From Paenibacillus sp. FSL K6-3182 (lineage in GTDB: Bacteria; Bacillota; Bacilli; Paenibacillales; Paenibacillaceae), in contig NZ_CP150265.1 in the NCBI RefSeq assembly GCF_037976325.1, positions 3,715,501-3,779,500 on the forward strand: a stretch of DNA of 64,000 bases, written 5' to 3'. Numbering within the stretch: position 1 is the stretch's first letter; each line of letters opens with the position of its first letter. Position numbers and translations under genes: made by a program. Under the pieces are notes generated by a model. It worked only from the letters and a program-made list of their open reading frames with translations. It searched no databases and was not told where the DNA came from. Shown piece by piece: positions 43,626 to 52,693 of this stretch.

Positions 43626-44411
43626 ATGAGTATCGTTGGCAAAATCGCTTTAGTTACCGGCGCTGGAACAGGAATTGGCAAGGGCGTTGCAATCGAGCTT
43701 GCACGGCGCGGGGTTATGGTTGCCATTCATTATAATCAGAGCGATGCCGGTGCGCTTCATACCAAACAGATGATCGATGATTTCGGTGGCAACGCGATGA
43801 TCGTACAAGCGAATATTTCGCAAAAAGATGAAATTGAACGGATGGTCTCCACCACTGCTGGGCATTATGGCGGCATTGACATTTTGGTTAACAATGCCGC
43901 ATTGCAGCTGAATTATGGATTTTTTGAGCATGATGAAGTCTCTTTCGATCGCATGATGAACATTAATTTAAAAGGCTACTGGCAATGCATACAAGCCGTC
44001 GTTCCCTATATGAAGGAAAAACAGTCAGGACGCATCATTAATATGTCTTCTGTTCATAGCAAGCGCCCCACCGACTTCGATGCCGTATATTCCATGACCA
44101 AGGGCGGTATTCGCATGTTAGGCAGAGAAAGCGCAATTGAGCTTGCAACGTATGGGATTACCGTTAATACGATTGAGCCAGGAGCCGTGGATGTCGGCAA
44201 GCAAAGTGCACGAGAATCGAAGCCAATCATGTCCGCCGAGGACGTCGCGAAGCATAAAAAAACGACTCGCTCTATACATGATAAATTCCCGCTTGGCCGT
44301 GTTGGCCGTCCACTCGACGTAGCTCAGCTCGTATGCTTCATTGCATCCGATGAAAGCGAATTCATGACCGGTTCAGCCATTCGACTCGATGGCGGCAGCA
44401 TGCTGCTCTAG
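43626..44411 (+). CDS. short-chain dehydrogenase (glucose 1-dehydrogenase/KduD-like)
   Basis: The 261-residue classical SDR has an intact coenzyme loop 'LVTGAGTGIGKGVAIEL', 'DILVNNAALQ' and Ser in 'IINMSSVHSKRP'. YxxxK is in 'VYSMTKGGIRML', and it ends 'SAIRLDGGSMLL'. The type oxidises sugars or sugar acids. GGAGG lies upstream. It is the likely working partner of the degenerate SDR just before it. The MR/MLE-family gene follows after 72 bases. Confidence 0.9.
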   Translation: MSIVGKIALVTGAGTGIGKGVAIELARRGVMVAIHYNQSDAGALHTKQMIDDFGGNAMIVQANISQKDEIERMVSTTAGHYGGIDILVNNAALQLNYGFFEHDEVSFDRMMNINLKGYWQCIQAVVPYMKEKQSGRIINMSSVHSKRPTDFDAVYSMTKGGIRMLGRESAIELATYGITVNTIEPGAVDVGKQSARESKPIMSAEDVAKHKKTTRSIHDKFPLGRVGRPLDVAQLVCFIASDESEFMTGSAIRLDGGSMLL

Positions 44412-44483
44412 CTAAGCTAGATGCATGAATGAGTGAGTGCAACCCCTTTCAATACCTAACTTATAAACAAGGAGTGACCTTTC

Positions 44484-45872
44484 GTGTCCAACAATCCTTC
44501 TTATGAAGAAACGTTAGCCCATGTGAGCAAACATGCAAGCCCTTCCGCACTTCGGATTACGGATATTCGCTTCACCGATATTGTAGGCGGGCCGTTTCAT
44601 AGCAGCTTGATTAAAGTGTATACGAATCAAGGCCTAATCGGATTTGGTGAAGTGCGTGACGGAGCTGATAAAGTATATGCGCAAATGCTGAAAGGCCGGT
44701 TGTTAGGCGAAAATCCATGCAATATCGATAAGCTGTTTCGCCGCATTAAGCAGTTTGGCGGTCATGCCCGTCAAGGAGGTGGTGTGAGCGGGCTTGAAAT
44801 CGCTTTATGGGATTTGGCAGGCAAAGCATATGGCGTACCGATCTATCAAATGCTCGGCGGCAAGTTCCGTGACAAAATTCGAATGTACTGCGATACCGAG
44901 GTCGTCGGCAAGGATACCGGCACCGCCATGGGACTTGCGCTTCAGAAGCGTATGGAGGAAGGCTTCACTTTCCTAAAGATGGATCTTGGCATCGGTCAAA
45001 TTATTAATGAGCCTGGTACTTTAAGTGCTCCGATAGGCTTCATTGATGAAATGCGAAATGCTTCCAAAAACCGTTACAGTGCAAACCAAGACACCTTAAC
45101 CGAAGAAGAAATTCGTGATATCCGAAATCAACATTATGATATTCACAACATCCCCCATCCTTTTACAGCGATTCATGTAACGGATAAAGGGCTTGATATG
45201 CTGGAGCAATATGTGGCGGATGTACGCGCTGTAATTGGTTATGAGGTTCCGCTTGCCGTAGATCACTTTGGTCATATTGGTCTTGAAGATTGCATTAAGC
45301 TTGGCCGCCGCGTCGATAAATTCAATTTGGCTTGGATGGAGGATATGCTTCCATGGCAGTATACCGAGCAGTATGCGAAGCTCGCGCGTGCTGTTGCAAC
45401 GCCGATATGTACAGGCGAGGATATCTATTTGAAAGAAAACTTCAGGCCGCTGCTTCAAGCTGGCGGGGTGTCGGTCATTCATCCAGACGTTCTGACGACT
45501 GGCGGCATTTTGGAAACGAAAAAAATTGGTGATATGGCACAGGAATACGGTGTGGCCATGGCGATCCATATGGCTGAGAGCCCTATCGCCTGTCTCGCAG
45601 CAGCGCATGTAGCAGCAGCGACAGAGAACTTTATGGCGCTAGAGTATCATTCCTGTGAGGTGCCATGGTGGGATGATATTATCATTAGCAGCAAGCTTCC
45701 GAACAAGCTTGTTCAGAATGGCTTCATTCATATGACAGATGCGCCTGGTCTGGGCATTGACGACTTGAACGATGAGGTACTAGCACAGCATCTGCATCCA
45801 AAAATCCCAGGGCTGTGGGAGCATACGGACAATTGGAATCATTACCATTCCAATGATCGGCTTTGGAGCTGA
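44484..45872 (+). CDS. enolase-superfamily dehydratase (mandelate racemase/muconate lactonizing type)
   Basis: The 462-residue protein is a member of the MR/MLE group. Metal ligands are Asp260 ('LAVDHFGH'), Glu286 ('AWMEDMLPW') and Glu312 ('CTGEDIYLKE'). A His-Asp type dyad candidate is 'IHPDV' (about 333-335), a further His lies in 'AIHMAESP', and Lys165 is in 'FLKMDLG'. It is about 60 residues longer than usual because of an insertion near residues 172-240. Family members dehydrate acid sugars such as gluconate, galactonate or mannonate. The start is GTG with AAGGAG nine bases upstream. The two upstream SDR genes fit a sugar-acid pathway. Confidence 0.88.
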   Translation: MSNNPSYEETLAHVSKHASPSALRITDIRFTDIVGGPFHSSLIKVYTNQGLIGFGEVRDGADKVYAQMLKGRLLGENPCNIDKLFRRIKQFGGHARQGGGVSGLEIALWDLAGKAYGVPIYQMLGGKFRDKIRMYCDTEVVGKDTGTAMGLALQKRMEEGFTFLKMDLGIGQIINEPGTLSAPIGFIDEMRNASKNRYSANQDTLTEEEIRDIRNQHYDIHNIPHPFTAIHVTDKGLDMLEQYVADVRAVIGYEVPLAVDHFGHIGLEDCIKLGRRVDKFNLAWMEDMLPWQYTEQYAKLARAVATPICTGEDIYLKENFRPLLQAGGVSVIHPDVLTTGGILETKKIGDMAQEYGVAMAIHMAESPIACLAAAHVAAATENFMALEYHSCEVPWWDDIIISSKLPNKLVQNGFIHMTDAPGLGIDDLNDEVLAQHLHPKIPGLWEHTDNWNHYHSNDRLWS

Positions 45873-45909
45873 TACGTTGCGACAGTTATTATGACGGATA
45901 GGATAAATA

Positions 45910-45937
45910 CGGGACGCATAATTGCGTTCCGTTTTTT
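45910..45937 (+). terminator. intrinsic terminator after the MR/MLE gene
   Basis: Stem CGGGACGCA/TGCGTTCCG (one wobble) with a TAAT loop and TTTTTT. Confidence 0.88.
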
Positions 45938-45986
45938 CATGTTTTGAAGTAACGATAGCGCTTTGAGCAAATATGAGCATTATAAA

Positions 45987-46029
45987 AAGCACCTCCAGTT
46001 CCACACGATATGTGGAGTTGAAGGTGCTT
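45987..46029 (-). terminator. intrinsic terminator after the mannonate dehydratase gene
   Basis: Stem AAGCACCT...TCCAC/GTGGA...AGGTGCTT followed on the minus strand by TTTATA. Confidence 0.85.
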
Positions 46030-46049
46030 GCTTTATGAACGTATGGAGG

Positions 46050-47054
46050 TTATCCCGAAATGTTAACACTCGTCTTAGCTTCATTTAATAATCGCGCAGC
46101 AGCAGCTGCCTCCATTAAACCTCGGATATAACCGATACCGTATAAGCGTCCCAACAGCTCATATCCGGGATTCGCATTATCCTCGCCTTCCATCGTCGGC
46201 ACATGATCTGGCCTTGCTGGTCCGTTAAAGCCTACTTCATAGTACGTATGCATGGCCTCGAGCATATCGGTTTGCCCATCATCGTGGAACGTTTCCTCAA
46301 ACTTTTCCGGCGTTCCTTTCACATCACGGAAATGGACGAAAAACATTTTATCCTGTTTTGCAAAATGGCGGATGACGCTCGGAATATGTTCTCCAGCCGT
46401 TGCGAGTGTTCCTTGGCATAAGGTAATGCCGTTATAGGCGCTTGGAACTAAATCAATCGCTTGCTGCAGGGCAGCTGCACTTGTCAAAATACGCGATATC
46501 CCCCTAATAGGTGTGATCGGAGGATCATCGGGATGTAGCGCAAGCTTCACTTTTGCTTTCTCTGCAACAGGGACGATTCGCTCCATAAAGTATTGAAGGT
46601 TTTCCCAAAGCTGATCTTCACTAATAAGGCCAGCCTCAGTGAGCGGCGCATCCTTCATGAGGCTGTGATCGTAGCTGGACACGAGTGCTCCGCCCCGCGT
46701 CCGAGTGGTGGTCGATGTTCGAAACCAATTGAACTGAGCCATAAAATTATAGCAAAGGACAGGAATACCGGCTGCACCCATATTCGTAATAAATTGCTGG
46801 AACACTTCGATCTCGGCGTCTCTTCCTGCCGTTCCAAGCTTAATCTCATTGCTCGGAGGCATAGATTCGATCACGTTAAGCGTAAGACCAGAATCTGCAA
46901 ACCGCTGTTTCATACGAATAAGCGGCATTAAATCCCATGGTTTCTCCTGCTTTTCTTCCCATGGAAGTCCTCCAACTGCGTATTCAATGCCAAGCTGCTT
47001 TGCCAAAAGCCATAATCTTGCTGGCTGCGATGAGAAAAACTCTGCTAGCTGCAT
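46050..47054 (-). CDS. uxuA: mannonate dehydratase family enzyme (UxuA-like)
   Basis: The 334-residue TIM-barrel enzyme of the UxuA family dehydrates D-mannonate to 2-keto-3-deoxygluconate. Metal and active-site segments are visible: 'VKLALHPDDPP', 'GITLCQGTLA' (Cys), 'FFVHFRDVKG' (His) and 'ETFHDDGQTDM'. It is shorter than E. coli UxuA and similar to compact Bacillota versions. It lies 23 bases after the binding-protein gene and is the last gene of the ABC operon. The substrate is likely mannonate or a related aldonate. Confidence 0.88.
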   Translation of the reverse strand: MQLAEFFSSQPARLWLLAKQLGIEYAVGGLPWEEKQEKPWDLMPLIRMKQRFADSGLTLNVIESMPPSNEIKLGTAGRDAEIEVFQQFITNMGAAGIPVLCYNFMAQFNWFRTSTTTRTRGGALVSSYDHSLMKDAPLTEAGLISEDQLWENLQYFMERIVPVAEKAKVKLALHPDDPPITPIRGISRILTSAAALQQAIDLVPSAYNGITLCQGTLATAGEHIPSVIRHFAKQDKMFFVHFRDVKGTPEKFEETFHDDGQTDMLEAMHTYYEVGFNGPARPDHVPTMEGEDNANPGYELLGRLYGIGYIRGLMEAAAAARLLNEAKTSVNISG

Positions 47055-47077
47055 CCAGATACCACCTCCATAGTTTA

Positions 47078-48424
47078 TTAACCAGCCACTTTCGCAGCCA
47101 ATTCCTTGCCCATCTTGTCTATTTTCTTGTAGGCATCTTCAATCGATTGCTGGCCGAATGTTACAGCCTCCATCTCCTTCTTATACGTATCAACCCATTC
47201 GGAGAAGCCTGCTGCCGGCGGATAGAACGGCAAAGCCTTGTCTAGTGAAAGGTCATATATTTCTTTGCCGAGCTTATCTTTAGCCTCAAGAGTTGGCTCC
47301 AGCTCTTTATAAATGTCAGGGTTGATCGGAATGCCGCGTGTGAGACCAAGCGCTTTGCCTGCATCCTTATCGGTAACGAACCATCTCAGAAATTTTTTCG
47401 CTTCATCTTTGTTTTTGGAATTCGCGCTTACACTTAAGAAGATGGTTGATTGCGCCCAGCCGCCACCCGCAGGACCAACAGGAAGATTCACTACGCCTAC
47501 CTTTCCTGGCATAAGCTGCTCTAAAGCGCTGACAGAGCCGGTTGTTGCACCTCTTGTCATTACGACGCCGGATGCCATTGGATCAGCTTGCGGGTCATTT
47601 TCCAGAAATGAAGCGGCTTTTTCTGCAGGAGGTACGATTTTCGTTTTGCGGAACTCTTCATACGTTTGGTAGAAGGTCATAAACAAATCCTTATCAAGCG
47701 TAAATGTTTTGCCGCCATCGGACATAACGGGCGGTTTGCCCATCGACGTCTGGTAATAGTTGAAGCTATCCCAAGTGGTTGTATCACCGATCGGATATTT
47801 CCCATCAGGCAGCTTCGCCCGAGCGTCTCTTGCCCACTGGAAAAATTCATCATAAGTCCAATCCTTATGCGGAAGCGTAATCCCGTATTGCTCCAGCTCC
47901 GCTTTGTTGTAGGCTAAGCCTTGTGCATTCTGACTTAGTGGAATACCGTACAATTTTCCATCTATTTGCAAATTAGAAATTACGGATGGATCAACAATGC
48001 CGCTTAGGTCAATGTCAGAGAGATCCTCTAGCTGACCGCGCGATACATATTCTTGAATGTAGGCAGCATCCATTTGCAGTACATCTGTTATTGACTTCGA
48101 AGCAGCAAGTGTCGGAAGCTTTTGCCAGAATGCATCCCATGCCATAAACTCCGGCTTAAAAGATACGTTCGTGTTTTGCTGGGAGTAAATGTCTAGTGCT
48201 TTTTTTGTTGCCTCGTGCCGGGCATCCGGCCCCCACCACATAATGCTGAGTGTTGTTTTGGCGCCAGCTTCTTTGCCGCCTGCATCGTCCGGCTTTGCTG
48301 TGCTCTTCGTTCCTTCATTCGTTTGCTTCCCTCCATTGTTGCTTCCGCCTCCGCTGCAAGCGGTCAATACGAGCAGTAATGCCAGCATCAACAGCCCCAA
48401 GCTTCTTGACCCGTTTTTGTTCAT
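47078..48424 (-). CDS. sugar ABC transporter substrate-binding lipoprotein
   Basis: The 448-residue extracellular binding protein (family 1) has a lipobox 'LVLTAC' (about residue 22) and a Gly/Asn/Lys-rich linker. Fold markers are 'LSIMWWGPDARHEATKKAL', 'AWDAFWQKLPTLAAS', 'YGIPLSQNAQGLAYNKAEL' (kept short of the full strand) and 'GVVMTRGATTGSVSAL'. AAAAGGGG precedes the ATG at 48424; a long upstream extension to 48577 lacks support. It feeds the two permeases encoded upstream. Its ligand is probably an oligosaccharide or glycoside with uronic acid, from gene context. Confidence 0.92.
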   Translation of the reverse strand: MNKNGSRSLGLLMLALLLVLTACSGGGSNNGGKQTNEGTKSTAKPDDAGGKEAGAKTTLSIMWWGPDARHEATKKALDIYSQQNTNVSFKPEFMAWDAFWQKLPTLAASKSITDVLQMDAAYIQEYVSRGQLEDLSDIDLSGIVDPSVISNLQIDGKLYGIPLSQNAQGLAYNKAELEQYGITLPHKDWTYDEFFQWARDARAKLPDGKYPIGDTTTWDSFNYYQTSMGKPPVMSDGGKTFTLDKDLFMTFYQTYEEFRKTKIVPPAEKAASFLENDPQADPMASGVVMTRGATTGSVSALEQLMPGKVGVVNLPVGPAGGGWAQSTIFLSVSANSKNKDEAKKFLRWFVTDKDAGKALGLTRGIPINPDIYKELEPTLEAKDKLGKEIYDLSLDKALPFYPPAAGFSEWVDTYKKEMEAVTFGQQSIEDAYKKIDKMGKELAAKVAG

Positions 48425-48462
48425 CGTCTTACATCCCCTTTTCCTTTGTGAAATGAAATGAC

Positions 48463-49293
48463 TTACCCTTTTAATCCTGTAGTAGCTATTCCTTCGACAA
48501 AATGCTTCTGTGCAAAGAAAAAGATGATTACCGAAGGAAAGATCGACAGCAAGGACATGGCTAGCAATTGCCCCCACTGAATGTCGAATTGATCGATGAA
48601 CATGCGCAGTGCCAGCCCAACAGTAAATTTGTCAACGGAGCTTAAATAAAGCACTTGTGCAAAAAAGTCGTCCCAGCTCCATATAAAGGTGAATATAGCT
48701 ACGGTAACAAGTGCGGGCTTCAGCAGAGGCAGGATCACTCTCCAAAAGATTCCGTAAACGCTTGCTCCGTCAATTGTTGCGGCCTCATCCAAATCTTTCG
48801 GAATACCGCGAATAAATTGCACAAGCAAGAAAATGAAAAATGCGCCGCCTCCGAAAAAATGCGGAAGCACGAGCGGTACATAGCTGTCCACAAATCCTAG
48901 CTTATTGAACAAAATGTACTGCGGGACAACGGTTACCTGCCCTGGAAGCATCATGGTCAGCAGTAAAATGGAAAACCAGAAGCCGCGCAGCTTGAAGTTT
49001 AGCCTTCCGAAGCCATAAGCTACAATCGCAGCCGTGGCAACGCCGCCAATGACATTGCCCAGCTCCATAAGCAGTGTGTTTCCAAAAAAATGAGCAAATG
49101 TATATTCCGATGAGAAGTGCCAGCCATCCCAGTAATTGCTCCACATGGGTGTCTTCGGCCAGATCGTCGGCAAGCTGAGCTCCTCTGTCTTTTTTAAAGA
49201 GGCTCCTGCCCACCAGATGACGGGATACAGCATCAGAATAGAGAACAGGGATAGGTACAAATGGCTCGTCAGCTTCGAACGCAGCGAATTCAT
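48463..49293 (-). CDS. carbohydrate ABC transporter permease (MalG-like)
   Basis: The 276-residue permease has six membrane segments. The ATPase-contact EAA motif reads 'DEAATIDGASVYGIFWRVILP'-like, here 'LDEAATIDGASVYGIFWR' with Gly at the expected place. GGGGGG lies upstream of the ATG at 49293. That ATG overlaps the stop of the other permease gene (ATGA), so the two are coupled. No ATPase gene is nearby, which is typical of Bacillota importers that share MsmX. Confidence 0.93.
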   Translation of the reverse strand: MNSLRSKLTSHLYLSLFSILMLYPVIWWAGASLKKTEELSLPTIWPKTPMWSNYWDGWHFSSEYTFAHFFGNTLLMELGNVIGGVATAAIVAYGFGRLNFKLRGFWFSILLLTMMLPGQVTVVPQYILFNKLGFVDSYVPLVLPHFFGGGAFFIFLLVQFIRGIPKDLDEAATIDGASVYGIFWRVILPLLKPALVTVAIFTFIWSWDDFFAQVLYLSSVDKFTVGLALRMFIDQFDIQWGQLLAMSLLSIFPSVIIFFFAQKHFVEGIATTGLKG

Positions 49294-50243
49294 TTGGTTT
49301 TCCCCCCATCTGATTCGTAGAACACCCAATATTTCGAGGCTGCGAAATTAATAAGCGTGAGAAGCGCAACAATGGTGAGCAATATCCAAGCAAGTGCTGA
49401 CGCATAACCCATCTGATAATGCTTGAACGCTTTCTCGTACAGGAACATGGCGTACATATAGGTTGAATTAATAGGGCCGCCCTTTGTGATAATGAACGCT
49501 GAGGTAAACGTTTGAAACGATCCGATAATGCCCAGCACGAGATTAAAGAACATAACCGGCGAGAGCATCGGCAGCGTAATGCTTATAAACTTCCTTACCT
49601 TGCCGGCACCGTCTACAGATGCTGATTCATAAAGCTCTTGCGGCACTTGCTTAAGTCCTGCTAGAAAAATAACCATGGTTGATCCGAATTGCCACGTATT
49701 GAGTAAAATCAATGTGCCAAGCGAGGTGTCCGGATTGGATATCCAGCCTACCCCTTCAATCCCAAACCAAGCGAGCACTTGATTGATATAACCGTCTATC
49801 CCGAACATATTGCGCCAAAGCGCTGCTACCGCAATGCTTCCTCCGATTAAGGATGGAAAATAAATTGCCGTCCGATAAATATTCATGCCTCGAATGTTCT
49901 TATTAAGTGCCAATGCGACCATAAGGGAGAAAAATAGCTTTAATGGAACGGAGAATAATACAAACATAAACGTCACGCTGAGCGATTTCGTGAAAGTGGA
50001 ATCACCAGTAAATATTTTGGTGTAGTTGTCCGTGCCGGTCCATATTGGGTCCTCCAGCAAAGAATATTCGGTAAAAGACAAATAAAACGATTGTGCAATG
50101 GGCCAAAGCGTCAACAGCAAAAAACCGATTAGCCAAGGGGATATAAATATGTATCCGGCTAAATGAGCAGCTCCTTGTTGTTTGCGTTTTGTTTTTATCT
50201 GCTTTTGTTTGGGTAAAACAGTCTCTGTCTTCACTCTTATCAT
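49290..50243 (-). CDS. sugar ABC transporter permease (MalF-like)
   Basis: The 317-residue permease has six membrane segments after a basic N-terminus. Its EAA loop is 'LYESASVDGAGKVRKFISI', and the family-typical start is 'GYIFISPWLIGFLLL'. AAAGGGG precedes the ATG. It is the first gene of the operon (permease, permease, binding protein, UxuA). A CcpA-type cre site lies 38 bases upstream of its start. Confidence 0.93.
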   Translation of the reverse strand: MIRVKTETVLPKQKQIKTKRKQQGAAHLAGYIFISPWLIGFLLLTLWPIAQSFYLSFTEYSLLEDPIWTGTDNYTKIFTGDSTFTKSLSVTFMFVLFSVPLKLFFSLMVALALNKNIRGMNIYRTAIYFPSLIGGSIAVAALWRNMFGIDGYINQVLAWFGIEGVGWISNPDTSLGTLILLNTWQFGSTMVIFLAGLKQVPQELYESASVDGAGKVRKFISITLPMLSPVMFFNLVLGIIGSFQTFTSAFIITKGGPINSTYMYAMFLYEKAFKHYQMGYASALAWILLTIVALLTLINFAASKYWVFYESDGGKTK

Positions 50244-50281
50244 CTCGTCCCCTTTCCTAGATAATGTTCCTTTACTTTATA

Positions 50282-50295
50282 CGAAAGCGGTTACA
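50282..50295. promoter_or_regulatory. candidate CcpA cre site
   Basis: CGAAAGCGGTTACA matches the cre consensus TGWAANCGNTNWCA at 13 of 14 positions (first base C for T). It sits between the divergent ABC-operon and RraA genes, so catabolite repression of one or both is likely. Confidence 0.72.
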
Positions 50296-50474
50296 TGAAT
50301 GAAGGTGAAGAAATTATGAAATCGTTTGATTTTATATAGTGTGAAAAATTCATAGATTACCTCATAAATACCTTAAGAAAGTCGCATCGACAAATATGTG
50401 AATGTCCCTAACAATAGACTTAGAAAGCAAATAACAGCAGCCTTCAAACACACTATTGCGAAAGAGGTGCTCAG

Positions 50475-51380
50475 ATGAAATTTGACAATCCGGAAGATAT
50501 GATCCAGCTTACGCCGCTTTGGGAGGGTGAACGCTTTTCGAATGGACGTCCTAAAGTATCCGAAGATGTTCTAAAGCGCATGCGCAAAATTACTTTGGAG
50601 GAGGCTTGGGGCCCTCTCTGGAACAGAGGTTATGCCTTTCAGTTCGAAGGTGATTTCAAAATCGTTCACCCGAATAAAATAATGGTTGGACGCGCTGTTA
50701 CAGCTGTAATGGTGCCTAAACGACCTGATCTGCATGAAGCGTTGCTTAATTATGGGCATGAGCAAGAAAACCGAAAAGGCTTTTTCAACCAATGGGTTAT
50801 TGATTCGCTTGTAGAAGATGACGTCGCAGTAGTGGATATGTTTGATAAAGTGCATCTCGGCACTTACGTAGGCGGGAATTTATCTACAGCTATTTCCACA
50901 CGCACGAAGCGCGGCGGTGCTGTCATTTGGGGCGGTATTCGCGATAATCAACAAATCGTAGAAATCGATAATATCAATGTGTATTATCGCGGCAGTGATC
51001 CTACTGCGATTGCGGACGTTACAATGGTAGGCATGAACGTACCAACACGCATTGGCAAGGCTATATGTATGCCAGGAGATGTGGTACTCGGCACTCCATC
51101 TGGTGTTATTTTTATTCCGCCTCATTTAGCTGAGCTAACGGTCGTACAAGCGGAAAAATCCCAAGTACGTGATGTGTTTGGTTTCGTAAGACTGCGTGAG
51201 AGCGTATATTCTACAGCACAAATTGATGCCGGATGGGACGTTGCGCTTTGGACAGATTTCTTGAACTGGTTCGAAAATGATGCCGCAGCCGAGGAATATC
51301 GTCATCTAAACTGGGATGCTGAGCTTGAGGAAGCACAAATGAGAGATCGAAACGGACCGCAAAGCGATGTTCGGCTCTAG
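50475..51380 (+). CDS. long RraA-family protein (HMG/CHA-type aldolase-like)
   Basis: The 301-residue protein belongs to the RraA/demethylmenaquinone-methyltransferase-like family. Many members are class II pyruvate aldolases or oxaloacetate decarboxylases. 'GGAVIWGGIRDNQQI' carries the Arg-Asp of the active site, and 'GTPSGVIFIPPHL' is the typical GD/G-V-V strand. It is almost twice the length of RraA, with extra residues at both ends ('TDFLNWFENDAAAEEYRHL' near the C-terminus). AGAGGTG precedes the ATG. In this island it may cleave or decarboxylate a keto-acid product; that is inference. Confidence 0.82.
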   Translation: MKFDNPEDMIQLTPLWEGERFSNGRPKVSEDVLKRMRKITLEEAWGPLWNRGYAFQFEGDFKIVHPNKIMVGRAVTAVMVPKRPDLHEALLNYGHEQENRKGFFNQWVIDSLVEDDVAVVDMFDKVHLGTYVGGNLSTAISTRTKRGGAVIWGGIRDNQQIVEIDNINVYYRGSDPTAIADVTMVGMNVPTRIGKAICMPGDVVLGTPSGVIFIPPHLAELTVVQAEKSQVRDVFGFVRLRESVYSTAQIDAGWDVALWTDFLNWFENDAAAEEYRHLNWDAELEEAQMRDRNGPQSDVRL

Positions 51381-51418
51381 GCAATTCGTTCGAAACTAGC
51401 AATTGTGGTTTAAATATG

Positions 51419-51466
51419 AGAAAAAGGACTTTAGCTGGATCACGCCGCCGCTAGAGCCCTTTTTCT
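51419..51466. terminator. bidirectional intrinsic terminator
   Basis: Stem AGAAAAAGG.CTTTAGC/GCTAGAG.CCTTTTTCT between the convergent RraA-family and AraC-family genes. Confidence 0.85.
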
Positions 51467-51477
51467 ATGAAATTCTT

Positions 51478-52647
51478 TTATTTACCAATCGTTTCCCGGT
51501 ATTCACTAGGCGAGAGTCCGACCTTTTTCTTAAAGATTTGACTGAAATACCGTGGATCTTGGTAGCCGACCTTCTCTGCTACCTCATAATTTTTGTAATG
51601 GGTGCTCTTTAGCATATCCTTCGCCTTATCCATCCGAATGTCTGTCAAATGCTCGATGAACGTTTTTCCTGTATTCATTTTGAATAGCAGGCTTAAGTAG
51701 GTTGGTGTCATATACACTTTCTGTGCCACACTTTGCAAGGATACATATTGCCATTCCTGCTCCATATGATGAATCGTTTTTTTGATAATGCTGCGGTGGC
51801 TCTCCTTCTGATTGTACGAGAACACCTCTTTCAGTCCAATTAAAAAATGAATGACATACTGTTTAATTTCATCCAAAGTCGTAAGCTTCACGATCGACAT
51901 CACGTCAAACCGCTCATACATGCTAACATGCTCTGTCTCTGATAATACACGTTTTTCTATTCCGACGAGAAGCCTAACGGTCACATCATATACGCTCTGT
52001 GTATCAATCGGTCCATCATGAAGCAGCTCATCATAAAATAGATGAACACTTTCTTCAATCTCTGCGGTTGTCTCTGCGGCTTTGTAAACATCAAAAAGCT
52101 GCTTCTCCTTATCTGACGGGTATTGCTGCAGCGATTCCGAGCGTCCCAGCTCGCTGAAATAATTAATTTTGCCCGTTCCACTATAAAACTTATACTGCAA
52201 CGCTCGCGCAGCCTGCCGATAGGAATGAACAATATCATATAATTGACTGCATGGTTTGCCCACCCCGACATTAAAGGAATGAAGAAAATGCTCTTTAAGC
52301 ATAGTCTGCATCTTCTCGATAGATTCCTTCGATACCCATGAGAAGAGCATGCCAATTCTGCCCTCCTCATCCACAAATACGACGCTGCCTTCGGTCATTT
52401 TTTTTTGCATGTAATCCCGAATTTGCTCCAAATAAATGATTTTCTCATGCTCATCTTCAAATGGGATCGTCGGTTCTACCAAAGCCATAACTGGAAAAGT
52501 GTAATAGGGATTAAGCTGAAGCCTGGATAAGCTTTCTTTTAAATCCGACTTCATTGCACGGGCATTAGACACCAGGTTTCGCAAGAAACGCTCCCTCATC
52601 CACGTAAGAATGACATCTTCTTTAAATAATAACCCCTCGCTTAACAT
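51478..52647 (-). CDS. AraC-family transcriptional regulator
   Basis: The 389-residue protein has a C-terminal AraC double helix-turn-helix ('VSLQSVAQKVYMTPTYLS', 'VAEKVGYQDPRYFSQIFK', 'GLSPSEYRE'). The N-terminal 280 residues lack a receiver domain. They resemble the variable middle part of YesN-type regulators, including 'FNVGVGKPCSQLYDIVHSY'. AGAGGGGG precedes the ATG. It follows the GntR gene by 46 bases, so both may be cotranscribed. The likely targets are the neighbouring ABC and sugar-acid genes. Confidence 0.9.
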   Translation of the reverse strand: MLSEGLLFKEDVILTWMRERFLRNLVSNARAMKSDLKESLSRLQLNPYYTFPVMALVEPTIPFEDEHEKIIYLEQIRDYMQKKMTEGSVVFVDEEGRIGMLFSWVSKESIEKMQTMLKEHFLHSFNVGVGKPCSQLYDIVHSYRQAARALQYKFYSGTGKINYFSELGRSESLQQYPSDKEKQLFDVYKAAETTAEIEESVHLFYDELLHDGPIDTQSVYDVTVRLLVGIEKRVLSETEHVSMYERFDVMSIVKLTTLDEIKQYVIHFLIGLKEVFSYNQKESHRSIIKKTIHHMEQEWQYVSLQSVAQKVYMTPTYLSLLFKMNTGKTFIEHLTDIRMDKAKDMLKSTHYKNYEVAEKVGYQDPRYFSQIFKKKVGLSPSEYRETIGK

Positions 52648-52693
52648 TCTCCATTTCCCCCTCTTGTAAGGTCGATTTGTGAAATGAATGACT

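Noticed and set aside
44353..44366. cre-like sequence TGAAAGCGAATTCA
   Set aside because: It is coding sequence for the conserved end of an SDR and misses the central T of the cre consensus.
49290..50243. Expected ABC ATPase gene next to the sugar permeases
   Set aside because: No ATPase gene is present in the island; the only ABC protein in the window is the ABC-F factor, which is not a transporter subunit. A shared MsmX-type ATPase elsewhere is the likely partner.
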